Source: Pseudorasbora parva
Taxonomy: Eukaryota; Chordata; Actinopteri; Cypriniformes; Gobionidae
Assembly: GCF_024679245.1 (NCBI RefSeq)
Contig: NC_090177.1
Location: forward strand, 49,015,353 to 49,079,352
DNA length: 64,000 nucleotides
Direction of reading: 5' to 3'
The notes below the pieces were generated by a model. It worked only from the letters and a program-made list of their open reading frames with translations, was not told where the DNA came from and did not search any database. Numbering within the stretch: the stretch's first letter is position 1; each line of letters starts with the position of its first letter. A program made the position numbers and the translations under genes. This document shows, in pieces, positions 1-10,914 of this stretch.

Positions 1-496
1 AGGCACTTTCAAGTTCCTGGACATTTCTGGGGGGAATGGCCCTAGCCCTCACCCTGCGATCCAACAGGTCCCAGACGTGCTCAATGGGATTGGGATCCGG
101 GCTCTTTGCTGGGCATGGCAGAACACTGACATTGCTGTCCTTCAGAAACTCACGCACAGAATGAGCAGTATGGCTGGTGGCATTGTCCTGCTGGAGGATC
201 ATGTCCGGATGAGCACGCATAAAGGGTACCACGTGAGAGAGGAGGATGTCTTCCCTGTACTGCAAGGCAATGTGATATACCGCCCCAGCTCCGAATCGAT
301 CCCGCTCCAGGGTACAGGCCTCGGTGTAACACATTCCTTCGATGATAAACTATCCTTCCAGTCTCCCTGTAGTGCTGTCTTAGGCGTCTCACAGTGAGGA
401 CATGGCAATTATTGCCGTAGCCACATCAGCAGTCCTCATGCCTCCCTGCAGCATGCCTAATGCACGTTCACGCAGATGAGCAGGGACCCTGGGCAT
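1..496 (-). pseudogene. Tc1-like transposase, deleted and frame-broken
   Basis: A start at 494-496 opens with MPRVPAHLRERALGML, the beginning of a Tc1-type helix-turn-helix DNA-binding region. The frame meets stops within about 40 codons. Further on, other frames give the second catalytic block QDNATSHTAHSV (about 159-199) and the third block SPDPNPIEHVWD (about 71-105), which carry the second Asp and the Glu of the DDE triad. The stretch expected to hold the first Asp and much of the N-terminal half is missing. The protein would bind the terminal repeats and cut and join DNA in the nucleus; this copy cannot be functional. The C-terminus is beyond the window. Confidence 0.9.
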
Positions 497-739
497 CTTT
501 CTTTGGGCGTTTTTCACAGTCGGTAGACAAGTCTCTTTAGTGTCCTGCGGTTTTAGAACTGTGACCTTAAATGCCTTCTCTCTGTAAGCTGTAAAGGTCT
601 TAACGGCAATTCCACAGGTGCATGTTCGTTAATTGATTATGGTTAATTGAACATGCATGTAAAACATTTTAAACCCTTTACAACATTATTGATGAAATAC
701 AGTCCTGAAAAAAGGACGTTTCTTTTTTTGCTGAGTTTA
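1..739 (-). mobile_element. Tc1/mariner-type transposon remnant, cut by window edge
   Basis: The right end (about 712-739) is a Tc1-like terminal inverted repeat reading GGACGTTTC then TGCTGAGTTTA, followed by TA, the insertion target of this superfamily. The transposase lies on the minus strand and runs off the left edge, so the other terminal repeat is outside the window. The distance from terminus to transposase start (about 240 bp) suits the family, but the body is shortened by internal deletions, so this is a non-autonomous relic. TIR type and transposase fragments agree, which makes the call secure. Confidence 0.9.
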
Positions 740-2160
740 TATATTAGTCAAGCAGAGCACACTGTTTTTGTCTTTTTTTTTTTTACATTGAACAATGATG
801 GAGCTATACTTTACCCATCTTCTATGTAGTTACAGGAATAACTGTAAGTGCGCAGACCCCACACCCTGTAGTGCGCAGTCCGCAACTGATCCGCTGTTGC
901 ACACCACAAACACAGCATTGATTCATTATTTTTTATTTAAAATCCAAAAGTTTTTACTGAACATGCCTCGTCAGAATTCCAATTTTCTTTGTTTAATCTT
1001 TAATAGAAGTCAGGTTACGTAGCCTACTACATTTAAACAACATTTTATTAAATTCATTTATTCATATTTATATACTTTAGATTTAGCTCACACAAAAGGC
1101 AAAACATTTAAACATAGTTTATAGCCTTAAATCATAAACATTTTAAATTAGAAACTTACAAAAGTCTATTCAAAAACAGCCGACTCTCGTCTTAAGAACT
1201 TTGCTTTTCACCTCCAAGAAAGTACGAGTGCTCTCCATTATGGCACTTTTTTTTAACCTAAATGCCAGGTAAGGTGTCGTTTTGTTGCTTTACTTGAGAA
1301 AAAAAGCCATGTGTTGACTTTGAAACAAGAGTATATTTTAAATGATATGCATCTGTGGTGAAATTACTAGATTTTCGCGTCAGTACATGTTTATTTTAAT
1401 GCGAACGATCTTCTGTCGCTTTAATGCAGCAACGCAGCGCAGCAAAAAATAGACTCGGTAAGAAAACGATCCGTGCACTGCTGCAGACGCAACGCTCCGG
1501 GAACAGACTGACGGACAGCACCCGCGTGCAGTGTGAAAGCTGTCATCCGTTAACATGGGTACGGGAAAAAATACACACCGCACACGCACTGCAGACGGAG
1601 TATGTGTGAAACGGGCGTTAGGTCTCATATCCGCGGCTATAAATGGACCACTCGCCGCGGTGATGTCTTTTGCCATTTGAATAAGTTGGAAATGTCTGTC
1701 TAAATGCTGCGGGGATAGTTTGTGGGATAGTTTGTGGCTGTTTCTCCTTTTTATCGTCTTGTTGTCGGCGTAAATGAGTTGATTGACATGACATGAATTA
1801 TTCCCGCTGCTGTACCATCAGCAAATGCGACATACCGTTGTTTTTTAATCCATCACTCTTGCCAACACCATCATAGCTTACCAAGAATCCAAAGTTCACC
1901 CAAACCCCAGACCTGTTGGTTATTGGAGGATCTTCTATTTCTGGTTTGTTAAACGCAATTGCCATTTTGCGACGAGCATTCAGCGCGTAGCCTACTGAGT
2001 AAGCGAGCACCTGACTGAGCAGCCTAAAACATATTTGGTGTTTTTTTTTTCTTTCACTTCAGCGGTGTCAGGGGCATTGCCTGTTATGTCGTTTTGGTTA
2101 TTGGGCTACCTTGTTGAACACATTATTATATTTCACACATTTTTTTATTTTCCAAATCTA
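740..2160. other. Non-coding AT-rich stretch, no gene recognised
   Basis: Only short frames occur, none with recognisable protein features. A 27-bp string at 740-766 (TATATTAGTCAAGCAGAGCA onward) recurs at 2292-2318. A slightly GC-richer patch lies around 1420-1670. No RNA gene or clear transposon terminus was seen. Confidence 0.5.
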
Positions 2161-2164
2161 ATTA

Positions 2165-2264
2165 ATTAGTCCAAGAACCGTTCGGTACATAATTCGTACC
2201 GCGTACCGAACCGAAAGCCTCGTACCGAACGGTTCAATACGAATACGCGTATCGTTACACCCCT
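2165..2264. repeat. One terminus of a hAT-like miniature element
   Basis: The segment carries repeated GTACCGAACCG motifs and ends CGTATCGTTACACCCCTAG. This terminus type (AGGGGTGTAACGATAC in the other direction) is common in fish hAT-like non-autonomous elements. No matching left terminus was found upstream, so it is a solo end. Family placement is inferred from the terminus only. Confidence 0.5.
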
Positions 2265-2291
2265 AGTATATATATATATATGTTATATATA

Positions 2292-2650
2292 TATATTAGT
2301 CAAGCAGAGCACACTGTTCACGCGAGCTGACTGAGCGGTTCTGTTTAGAATGCTGCGCGCTCCATCACTGCATGTGCTGTGAGTTTAATCTGTTTTTTCA
2401 CTAATCCTACACCAGAACTTCCTGTAAATGGTCTGAAAGTCCGAACTATACAGAAAATGCTTTCACACCAGAAACGAACCGAACCTTTGTTCTGTTTGGT
2501 CCGGTCCGAGACTACCTCTTTTCGTCGGACCAAATTCTGTCTGTTTGGTCCGGACCATGGTCCAAGGGAGGTTTCACACCTGTAATTTTGGTTCGTACCA
2601 AACTGAAAAGTCCGAAAATCCGGACCAAGAAAGTAGGTGTGAAAGCACCT
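2292..2650. repeat. 'GGTCCGGACC' miniature transposon, truncated copy A
   Basis: This block matches 3417-3789 closely, from a start in AAGCAGAGCAC through repeated GGTCCGGACC words to a terminus AGGTGTGAAAGCACCT. Only the right part is present. It abuts copy B almost directly. Short frames here sit in the repeat and are not genes. Confidence 0.75.
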
Positions 2651-2661
2651 AAGGTCAACTA

Positions 2662-3789
2662 AGGGTGTTTTCACACCTGAAAGTCGGCACCAAGGTCCGA
2701 ACCAAAGTTTGTGTTTGGACATTTGGTTCTTTTTGGTTTGCTTTCACATTGCAGTTATATCAGCGCACCAAAGAACTTTACACTCGCACTGGCGTCCTGT
2801 CGTCATCATCTGTGTGGGCTGCATCTTAACATTGATTGGTTTGTTAGCGGACGTGCGTCTGACGTCAGTGTGTTGTCAATTCAGCGGCTTACTTTGACAA
2901 GAATGAATGAACAGACGCATATCGTTGGCAATACTGTTAATATTATGGCATTACTATCTGCAGCACCATACTCGAGGCAAATTCACAGAATGAACGTCCT
3001 CGTTGTGCAAACATTTTATCGGCGCCGACAGGAAAGGAGGAACTCCTAGAAGATAGGCTTTTTAGCCAAACAATGTGTTTTATTTTATAGTTATTAAATA
3101 TTATAATGTTATTTTTAAATTTCATCTAGGCTATATTGATTATGAAACGTGCACAGATGTGCAATATATGTCAAAGACATCGAGTCAGAAATAATTTGAC
3201 CACTTCATTAAGATTTGTTTTGTAGAAAGCTTTGTATTTTGTATGTTAATTTTAATAAATGTTTCATCATTTGCCTGAATTTAATAAATAAGCTTAAATA
3301 AATAATATAGCAGACATCCCGCGACAGAGTGATCATTTGCGTTGCACATGAACTGGCGGTCTCATAAATAAACCGAAACTCAGCATATAACGTTACTTGT
3401 CTCACAGACATTATATATATATATTCACAAGCAGAGCACGCCGTTCACGCGAGCTGACATGACTACACAAGCGGTTCTGTTTAAAATGCTGCGCGCTCCA
3501 TCACTGCATGTGCTGTGAGTTTAATCTGTGTTTTTTCACTAATCCTACACCAGAACTTCCTGTAAATGGTCTGAAAGTCCGAACTATACAGAAAATGCTT
3601 TCACACCAGAAACGAACCGAACCTTTGTTCAGTTTGGTCCGGACCGAGACTACCCCTTTTCGTCGGACCAAATTTCGTCTGTTTGGTCCGGACCATGGTC
3701 CGAGGGAGGTTTCACACCTGTAATTTTGGTTCGTACCAAACTGAAAAGTCCGAAAATCCGGACCAAGAAAGTAGGTGTGAAAGCACCCT
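2662..3789. repeat. 'GGTCCGGACC' miniature transposon, copy B with both ends
   Basis: The left end AGGGTGTTTTCACACCT and the right end AGGTGTGAAAGCACCCT are imperfect inverted repeats about 1.1 kb apart. Immediately inside them GGTCCGAACC and GGTCCGGA words occur in opposite orientation. The interior has no transposase. No target-site duplication is clear, so the superfamily stays open; termini that read 'TTTCACACC' are seen in both hAT-like and Harbinger-like fish elements. Confidence 0.7.
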
Positions 3790-4543
3790 AAAAGTCTCAT
3801 CATTTTAGTCTAGTTTTAGTCAAAAGAAAACTCAGTATATCTTAGTCAAGTTTTAGTTAAAACATTTTAGTCTTTTTTTTACTCAAATTATTTCTGAGAT
3901 TATTTCTAATACCATTTCAGTCAAATAGTGTTTCACACATCTCAAATATCGGTTAAATGTCAATTACTAGACAAAACACACCTGATGAATGATTTTTGTT
4001 GAATGCAAAATGCAAATATTTTAAAATTATCGATTTTGATCAGTATCAGTTCATATAGTCTACTGTACATATAAGGGAAAATAAGCCTTTTTAAGCACTA
4101 TTTTAAACTTTTCTTGGGTTAAATTATGTTCAGTTGCATTCATTAATATTTACTTGTGTGTGCTTATATAAGTAGGATGCAAGGTATTAATGTTTTAAAA
4201 TTTCACATTTAAGGAAATCTAGTTTAGATAAATGGATATTTATTTATTAAAGAGCCATACAGGCACAAAATGGGTAAACCATAGGATTACAAATGAAAAT
4301 TATTATATTTCCAGCCACAAAATGACTCTAAATTTGCCTCTTTGCATTGGAATTCTCTATTTTAACCTTAATCAGTACACTTATTAATATAAATAATAAA
4401 TATATTAGAAAAGAAAAAGAAAATATTTGCAAAAAGAAAAAGTGCTCAGGATCTATCTGAATTTTGTGCAGGGAAATATCTCAAAGACAAATTCCCTGAA
4501 TTAGAATGCTTTTTGAAGATCCCAATATTTCATAATATCTTAA
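3790..4543. other. AT-rich stretch, nothing recognised
   Basis: It contains many TTTTAGTCA-like words (about 3795-3880) and long A/T runs. No reading frame above background and no transposon termini were seen. Confidence 0.4.
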
Positions 4544-5040
4544 AGGGGTGATGAATTGCGAAGTCAACTTTCCCTTGAGCTTTTGATATAGAAAAGGTCA
4601 TGTTAATATAGGATTATCCTGTAAGTTTCAGAGCTGAAAACTTCCTTGTTAGTCAAAGAAAAGCTTTTATTGACACCAGGCCCAGAAAACAATCCTGTTC
4701 ACATCTTGACATCATCGACTGACGAAACGCCTCTACAGAATAAATAGCACGTCTAATTCACTAGCCCCGCCCACCGACTCATCGGATCACGCTAGCTAGC
4801 CCCTATATATTCAAGTCTCCGCCTACCCCACGCCCTCATTTTACGCCATGGACACACAGAAGACGGCAAAGAAGCGAAACTTCTCCGACGTGGAGATCGG
4901 GCGCGTCTCAATCATCTCACTATCCACTAGTCAGGGCACTGATTAGGACATAAGTCAATGAGCTGACTCCCTGATCAGTGCCCTGACTACTGAACTAGTG
5001 AGATGATTGAGGCCCATCGAGACCATCACCAGGTGGAAAA
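4544..5040. repeat. Left end of a TTAA-flanked element, with nested palindrome
   Basis: TTAA at 4540-4543 is followed by AGGGGTGATGAATTG, a terminus found in TTAA-targeting fish elements of Kolobok/piggyBac style. The right terminus is not visible, so the element is truncated or rearranged. The palindrome at 4908-5010 lies inside and may be a separate insertion. TATA-like and GC-box-like strings around 4770-4830 could be element promoter sequence. Confidence 0.45.
4908..5010. repeat. 103-bp near-perfect palindrome
   Basis: The left arm starts TCAATCATCTCACTA and continues to CAGGGCACTGAT (4943). The right arm (4974-5010) is its reverse complement apart from small gaps, with a loop of about 30 nt. 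It may be a palindromic miniature transposon; no clear target duplication was found. Confidence 0.75.
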
Positions 5041-5343
5041 AAACGAAATAGTTTTATTTGGGAGTTTAAAAAGATTAAAGGCGCCCACAAAAACAAAATA
5101 TTGACCTAAACTACGAGTACTGTTAATAGTGTGGAGGTTGAGAAGCGCACTCCAGCAGTTTAAAGCTGTCTGGATGAGAAATGACCATCACAATGCATTA
5201 TTTTACAGCACATGTTTTAAAACAATTAGCATTTAATTTCGTATCACGGCACATGTACTGGGGTGTACAATAGTGATGATGATGTGATGTGGAGTAGGCT
5301 ACCATTCATTCACATTAATAATTGCATGACAATTTCTTCTTCT

Positions 5344-5420
5344 TATTATTATTATTATTATGATTTTTATTATGAATGACGCTTGTTATTATTTGTTTTA
5401 TTATTATTATTATTATTATT
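5344..5420. repeat. (ATT)n microsatellite, two blocks
   Basis: Runs of TTA/ATT triplets occur at about 5344-5361 and 5398-5420, separated by related AT-rich sequence. Simple slippage repeats. Confidence 0.85.
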
Positions 5421-5749
5421 TAAAAGAAGAAGAATGTCATTTGTATTATTTTGTCAGTCTGAATTATCTTCAGTCCCAGTCCGTGCGCCGCTGTCGGGCC
5501 TAACCCTGAACAGGTAAAGCGCACAGGCTCAACTGGAGGAATACATATGCCTACAAATCAAACGCTTCGGTAAAGTCACACAAATTAAACATTGAAGTCC
5601 ATGTTGCACAAAAATAAACACTGAAGTTTATAATTACTATGTTGTTGTTGTTTAACAGTGGGTCATAAGATAGCATATCTTTGTCAGTGCGTTTTAGGAA
5701 TTGTTTTCCTGCACATTTTCGCACTAACTCAAACGTGCGTACACCACCT

Positions 5750-5883
5750 CCTGAGCTGGCGTAGGATTTGAGCGTGCCGTACGCTAACGTCCATATTGAT
5801 AAATCTCAAAGTCACTGTGGTTTTGGGTCTACGCAAGGTGTACGCTGGAAATTTGGTGTACGCACTTTTGATAAATGAGGGCC
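5750..5883. repeat. Terminus of a miniature transposon ('TGATAAATGAGGGCC')
   Basis: The segment has repeated GTACGC/GCGTA words and ends CGCACTTTTGATAAATGAGGGCC, a terminus type typical of fish hAT-like miniature elements. The opposite terminus was not found, so only one end is supported. Confidence 0.45.
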
Positions 5884-7431
5884 AATGAGATTGTGTTTTA
5901 GTGTTGTGCTTCTTTATTTAAATCCGACAGGAATGGTGCAACACACTTGTGAGCAAAACATCTTTTTTTATATATAATAGTAGACCCAGGGCTATGTGTT
6001 TTCCAGATGGGCTACCAAAACCTGTCAGCAGGCCAGTGAATCTCAAAAAGCAAATAACATTCTTTCTTGATCTGGGCACGTGGTTTGCGCTTATATCCAC
6101 CGATTGGGCGAGCCAAGAAACAAAAATAATATTTCAATCAATCGTGGGTGGATGAGAAATAAATCATTATGTTTGTTTGATAAAGACATTTACGAGCCCT
6201 GCGAGAGAATCATTCCAGTTGCTGCTTTCAAATCAATCCCTCCCTTAAGTGAACTGAACTGACAGGGGAGCTGAAGCTCATTAAATATGCAAATCTTCTC
6301 CAATCCTAGCCGTGGGCATTTACTTCCAAGTCTCCAGTGACACGCCCATCACAACCCAGCATTCAGAAGACAGCCTCAACACCAGTGTAGAAAATAGCCT
6401 ATTACTTATGTTTTTGACTGTAAAAACCACACAAACGTCATTAGTTGACCTCAGACAACTGTATAATTTTTTTTATAACCAGTCCATGACACCTTTAATA
6501 GGTACGTTCTTCAAATCTTTCAAAGACTCAGTCCCCATAGTTATGACAGGTTCATAACCTGCTTGCAAAAATGCTGATCATCCTGTCATTCTGTAAGTCT
6601 TGACTTCTCCTACCCCCACTTTTTATTCAGTGCAGTAGTTGACACAAGACCAACAGCTTTTGGAACCACAGATTTTTTATGTTCCTTTTCCAAATGATAC
6701 CAACAAATTTAATCTGGATCTACTTTTCTCACATGCTTTAATTTGTTTGAATTTTTCCCTACATTTCCACTGTCAACGTTTTTATGAATTAATACATTCG
6801 TATGCAAGAAAGTTAGTTTATTTAAATACATTACAACACGCTCTGGGAATATGTTTTTAAACTGCTCCAGAACTGTTAGATTAGTTCGATTAGAAAGATC
6901 TTCAAATATACCAATGATGTACCCCACCTATTAAAATGACTTTAAAATGTCAATTCTCTAACCACTTAAACGTGTTTTATCTTTCCTCCATCCCCTAAAT
7001 GCTTCATGGACATATGCTTTCAAGTTCATATGCTTTTAACAGCGCCTCTTTTACTGTTATATTTCCTTTGATTTTCAGTAGAAAGTGAGATGAACGCTTC
7101 CTGAGCTTTACCTTCCAAAACACTTTGTAGAAAGAACATACACGTAATAAAATGTGCAAAAATAATACGTATTTAATCAACAAGACCAACATGACTACCT
7201 TTAAGTATTAAAATAACTTAAAATAACAAGCCTTGGACCGGAGAGGCTGAGAAAGCCAACAGAACAACCAAACTTTAAGAAAGGGGCAAGCTCATCCTCT
7301 GAGCCTTTTTATAAGCAGCATGGTTAATCACCATCCATTATCCACACCTGTTTCACAGCACTCAAGTATCACACCAAAGACCCCTGCTGGACAAAATTAA
7401 GTATTACACCCGAAGGTCGTCACAGTCTAAA
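5884..7431. other. Long AT-rich stretch without a recognisable gene
   Basis: Several frames of 60-80 codons occur on both strands (for example 6312-6557), but they have no domain features, overlap on opposite strands and show no splice or promoter context. I see no RNA gene, transposon terminus or conserved motif. Confidence 0.4.
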
Positions 7432-7678
7432 TGCCAATCCCAATGTAGTCTACGTGGATATTAAAATCACCAACAATTAGTACTTTATCTGCAGCCAGTA
7501 CTAACTCTGATAGAAAGCCAGTAAATTCTTTGATAAAGTCTATATTGTGCCCTGGTGGCCTGTATACAGTAGCCAACCTAAATGGGATTTACACCCGTTT
7601 GAGATTTACACTACATTCATCATTTACACTACATAATGTAACATAAAGCACCAAAACGTCAAAAGATTTATATTTGAA
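7432..7678 (-). pseudogene. LINE (L2-like) endonuclease fragment
   Basis: Read on the minus strand, one frame gives a stretch starting FKYKSFDVLVLYVTL, then after an in-frame stop TVYRPPGHNIDF and LIVGDFNIHVD. The YRPPG and GDFNIH strings are hallmarks of the apurinic-like endonuclease domain of non-LTR retrotransposons of the L2/CR1 kind. That domain nicks target DNA to prime reverse transcription. Only part of the domain survives, with one stop in the middle and others after it. The reverse transcriptase is not adjacent; the RT at 10915 is on the opposite strand and belongs to a separate insertion. Confidence 0.75.
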
Positions 7679-7845
7679 ACTAGACTTCTGAGACTGAATT
7701 CTCTGTATGTTTCTCACCGAAATACTGCACTAATAGCCTGGGTCACTTTAACCCTGGCTAAGAATTTTATACAGCACTTTAAAATATTTTCAGGCCAATG
7801 TTGTCTTTCTTCTGGTGCATGTTAAAAAAACACTCCCATACTTGA

Positions 7846-8126
7846 CAAGTCAAGTCACTTTTATTTATATTGTGCTTTTTACAATGACGATTGTTTCAAA
7901 GCAGCTTCATAGTGTTAAACAGGAGAATCATGCAATATAATTTGATTCGGCTGTACAGCTGCTTTTGAGAAAATAGTAATACAGTGACAATTAGTGTCCC
8001 CAACTGAGTAAGCCAAAAGCCAAAGATGACGGTGGCAAGGAACCAAAACTCCTTCAGGGAAAGAATGGAGAAAAAAACCTTGGGGGAAACCAGGCTCAGT
8101 CAGAGTGCCATTTCTCCTCTGGCCAA
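7846..8126. repeat. Interspersed repeat, copy 1 of 2 in the window
   Basis: It starts GTCAAGTCACTTTTATTTATA, contains TTTCAAAGCAGCTTCA and ends in AAAACCTTGGGGGAAACCAGG and TCTCCTCTGGCC. The first half is repeated at 28654-28785 with the same orientation. No coding potential. I do not assign a family name. Confidence 0.65.
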
Positions 8127-8163
8127 TGAACAAACAGTGTATGGTTATTATTCTGGCAACCTC

Positions 8164-9012
8164 AAGCCTAGTTTACACTGCCCGATTTTTGCCCCGATTT
8201 TGAGTCGCAGACAGGTTTTGTGAAATCGCAGACTAATGCCCGAGATCATCGGCAAATCGGTGCTCGTGCACGCGAGTGACAATCACGCAGTGTGAATAAT
8301 CAAAGACGCGATCAGAGAGAATCGCCGACGCCGGTGAGATATTTGGCGTGCTGAATATCTGGACCTGTCGGCGATTGAAACTCCTGCTGTGTGAACTGCG
8401 TTCTGACTGAAAATTACACCGACAGCCAATGAGAGAGTGAGATACAGGGCAGCAGGAGGTTCAGGGAGGAGTTATAGAGCAGAATATCAGTATTTTAATA
8501 GATATATTTACAACTCTATCAAACAGAAACAAAGGCCAAACATTTGCACATCCAGCAGCAGCACATTACAAAATTGTGCATTTACCTCAAACTGTCTTTG
8601 CAGAACACAATCCTGGCTCCCTCTGTCTCTCCAACAATTTCCTCCACCATAATCTTTTTTCTTTTTCTCCATAAATCAGCGCACATACAATTTGAAGCAA
8701 ACTTTGTGCAGTTTATCATTTTTAATAACAATTCAAAGTCTCGCGCGAGAACTCCGGTCTGACACACGTGTGATCTCGCGTTGTTTACTTGTCACATCGC
8801 ACGTGTGTTTGGGAAGCGTAGTTTGCGCACCGGAGAGAGAGAGTTGTCGGCGATTCTTCCTCTTGTTCAGTCATGCAGTGTGAACTCCTCTGTCGTCAAA
8901 CCATCGGTCAGTGTGAACACAGCAGTGACTGAATGATACCCCAGATAGTCATGCAGTGTGAAAAGAGCAGTGACCCGACGAGTTTGAAAATCGTGCAGTC
9001 TGAACTAGGCTT
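8164..9012. repeat. Miniature transposon with 'AAGCCTAGTT' ends
   Basis: The left end AAGCCTAGTTTACACTGC and the right end GCAGTCTGAACTAGGCTT are inverted repeats about 850 bp apart. The interior repeats 'GTGTGAAC' and 'GCAGTGTGAA' words, as in several Harbinger-like fish miniature elements. No convincing target duplication was seen. It abuts the MADF-BESS element exactly at its right end. Confidence 0.7.
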
Positions 9013-9277
9013 TACGCCGCATTCACACGGGGCGTAGGCGTTAACGCTTCCCATTTACTTTGAATGGGTGACATCATCCGTTGCCAAACTGAATTGTGGG
9101 TTCCGTCGCGGTGCTTCACTCGCGTTGCAAGCGGCAGAAGTTGAAGATTTCTCAACTTTTCAAGCGCCAGCGCAGGCGTCATCCAATCAGATCGCCGTAT
9201 GCAAATATCCTAGAGCAGACGCTAGCCAATAGCGTTCATTTAAAACGCTGGTGAATGAAGAACGAAAAAAGATTAAA

Positions 9278-10526
9278 ATGGAGGAAAAACGTATTATTGC
9301 GGTGGGTAATCACCCGGTCCTTTACGACCAATCTCTATTTACTTACCGGGACACAAACCGGAGAGACCAGGCTTGGAAGGAGGTGGCAGAGACTCTTGGT
9401 GAATCTGGTATGTATCGTGGTTGTTTGTATTCTGGTTGTGTTCTGTTTTATCAATGAATGACGGGCAGCATAGTATATCGTACGTGGTTCAAATGGCCGC
9501 TACTCCCCAGTCAAATGAGGATTAAAATATTAAAGTGATGTTTTCAGACACAAAATAATATTACATACTTGCAGAAAATAGAAATCTATACCATAACCTT
9601 TTTTTATTTGGCATATTTTAGTTCAGTTATTATTTAATATTTATTAAATAAACAAGTTTAAACACTTGAGGAACACTTGTTGTATTTAAATGAGTTGTTT
9701 ACTTTATTTACATTTTTGCATGTCAGAGGATACATGTAGAAACCGTTGGAAGTCATTGAGGGACATATTCAGGAAGGAGAAGAAAGAGGAAAGGGAAATG
9801 ACAAGGAGTGGGGCAGGTCAAAAACCCTGGCGTTTTATGGCGGTGTTGGGATTTCTCACACCATTCCTCACCGGCCGTGAGACTTCCAGCAACATCCCCA
9901 GATGAACTCTGCCCCCTTTAGCCGGCACTTCTATTCATCAGTCCATCAATCCAGAGCCAGAGGAAGACAGTCAGGTCAGAGAAGACAGACAGGCCATCAC
10001 GCAGCAAGCTCCTTCAAGCAGAGGAGATGTGACAGGCAGTGACACAGGCCGGCAGAACCTAACAAAGCTCTCAAATACATTATTATTATTTCAGTACTAT
10101 TAATGAGGGTTAAGTCATTTAGAAAATCAATAGCAATCTGTGTAGAGCTGAACCATACGCTGCAAAGTTTAGGCCACACATGTTGCACATGTTATATAAT
10201 AATAAATTATCCCAAAGAATGATTTGTCATTAAAATCGTGCCATGTTCAATGATTATCAATTTTTGCTGTAACTATGTAGGTAGAAAGACAGACCAGGAG
10301 GAAACTGGTGAGGTTACTGAAAAGGGCAGGAAGAGAAAGAGCAAAGAAATGTCTTCATTTGAGAGGGGACTGTTGGCAGCAATTGAGCCCCTGACCCAGA
10401 TGACGACACTGCCACGTCCACCTCCTCCTCCAACACCAGATGAAGACGAGGTTTTCTTTCAGAGCCGTCTTTTCGCAGGCTTTCTGTGTTAAGGAGGGCA
10501 AGGCTGCGTTTTGATATTCATCGACA
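9278..10526 (+). pseudogene. MADF-BESS DNA-binding protein, broken multi-exon gene
   Basis: Exon 1 (9278-9407) starts MEEKRIIAVGNHPVLYDQ and encodes the first half of a MADF domain (a Myb/SANT-like DNA-binding fold). It ends at a GT donor in phase 1. Exon 2 starts after TGTCAG at 9727, keeps phase, and gives EDTCRNRWKSLRDIFRKE and KPWRFMAVLGFL, the second half. A stop at 9903-9905 then breaks it. A linker remnant follows in another frame. From about 10281 an exon gives a basic patch, a proline run and DEDEVFFQS, the start of a BESS motif; the motif continues after a frameshift as LRRARLRFDIHRQ. MADF-BESS proteins bind DNA in the nucleus and are carried by some Harbinger-type transposons. The flank at 9013 (ACGCCGCATTCACACGGGGCG) resembles such a terminus. 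A decayed host gene copy is the alternative. Confidence 0.75.
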
Positions 10527-10914
10527 GGTGATCCTATGCTTCTCACTCCTTTCACGAGTCCCCACAGAGGGAGACGGACCCACTGCTGCATCATGGGAGG
10601 ATGAGGCAATGAGGACAGGCAGAGTTTTGGCGCACTTTTTAAAAAAATATATATCAAGTATTGATATATCGATACTGATGTGAGCATCAAAAAAAAGTGT
10701 TTATTTAAAGATTTTTTAATGCATACAATACGAATAACCTATAGAAGCAAATAATTGTGTAGTATAGGACTTTTTCTGCTGCACGCAAATGCTGCGAGAC
10801 AGAACCAGTCAATCACAGAGACAGCCTTCGGTCACTGATGCAGTGCAAATATTTTGAGTTTCCCTTAAAGAACCACAATTATCCCTATTTTTTCCTTTCT
10901 GAGAAAGAACCCAA

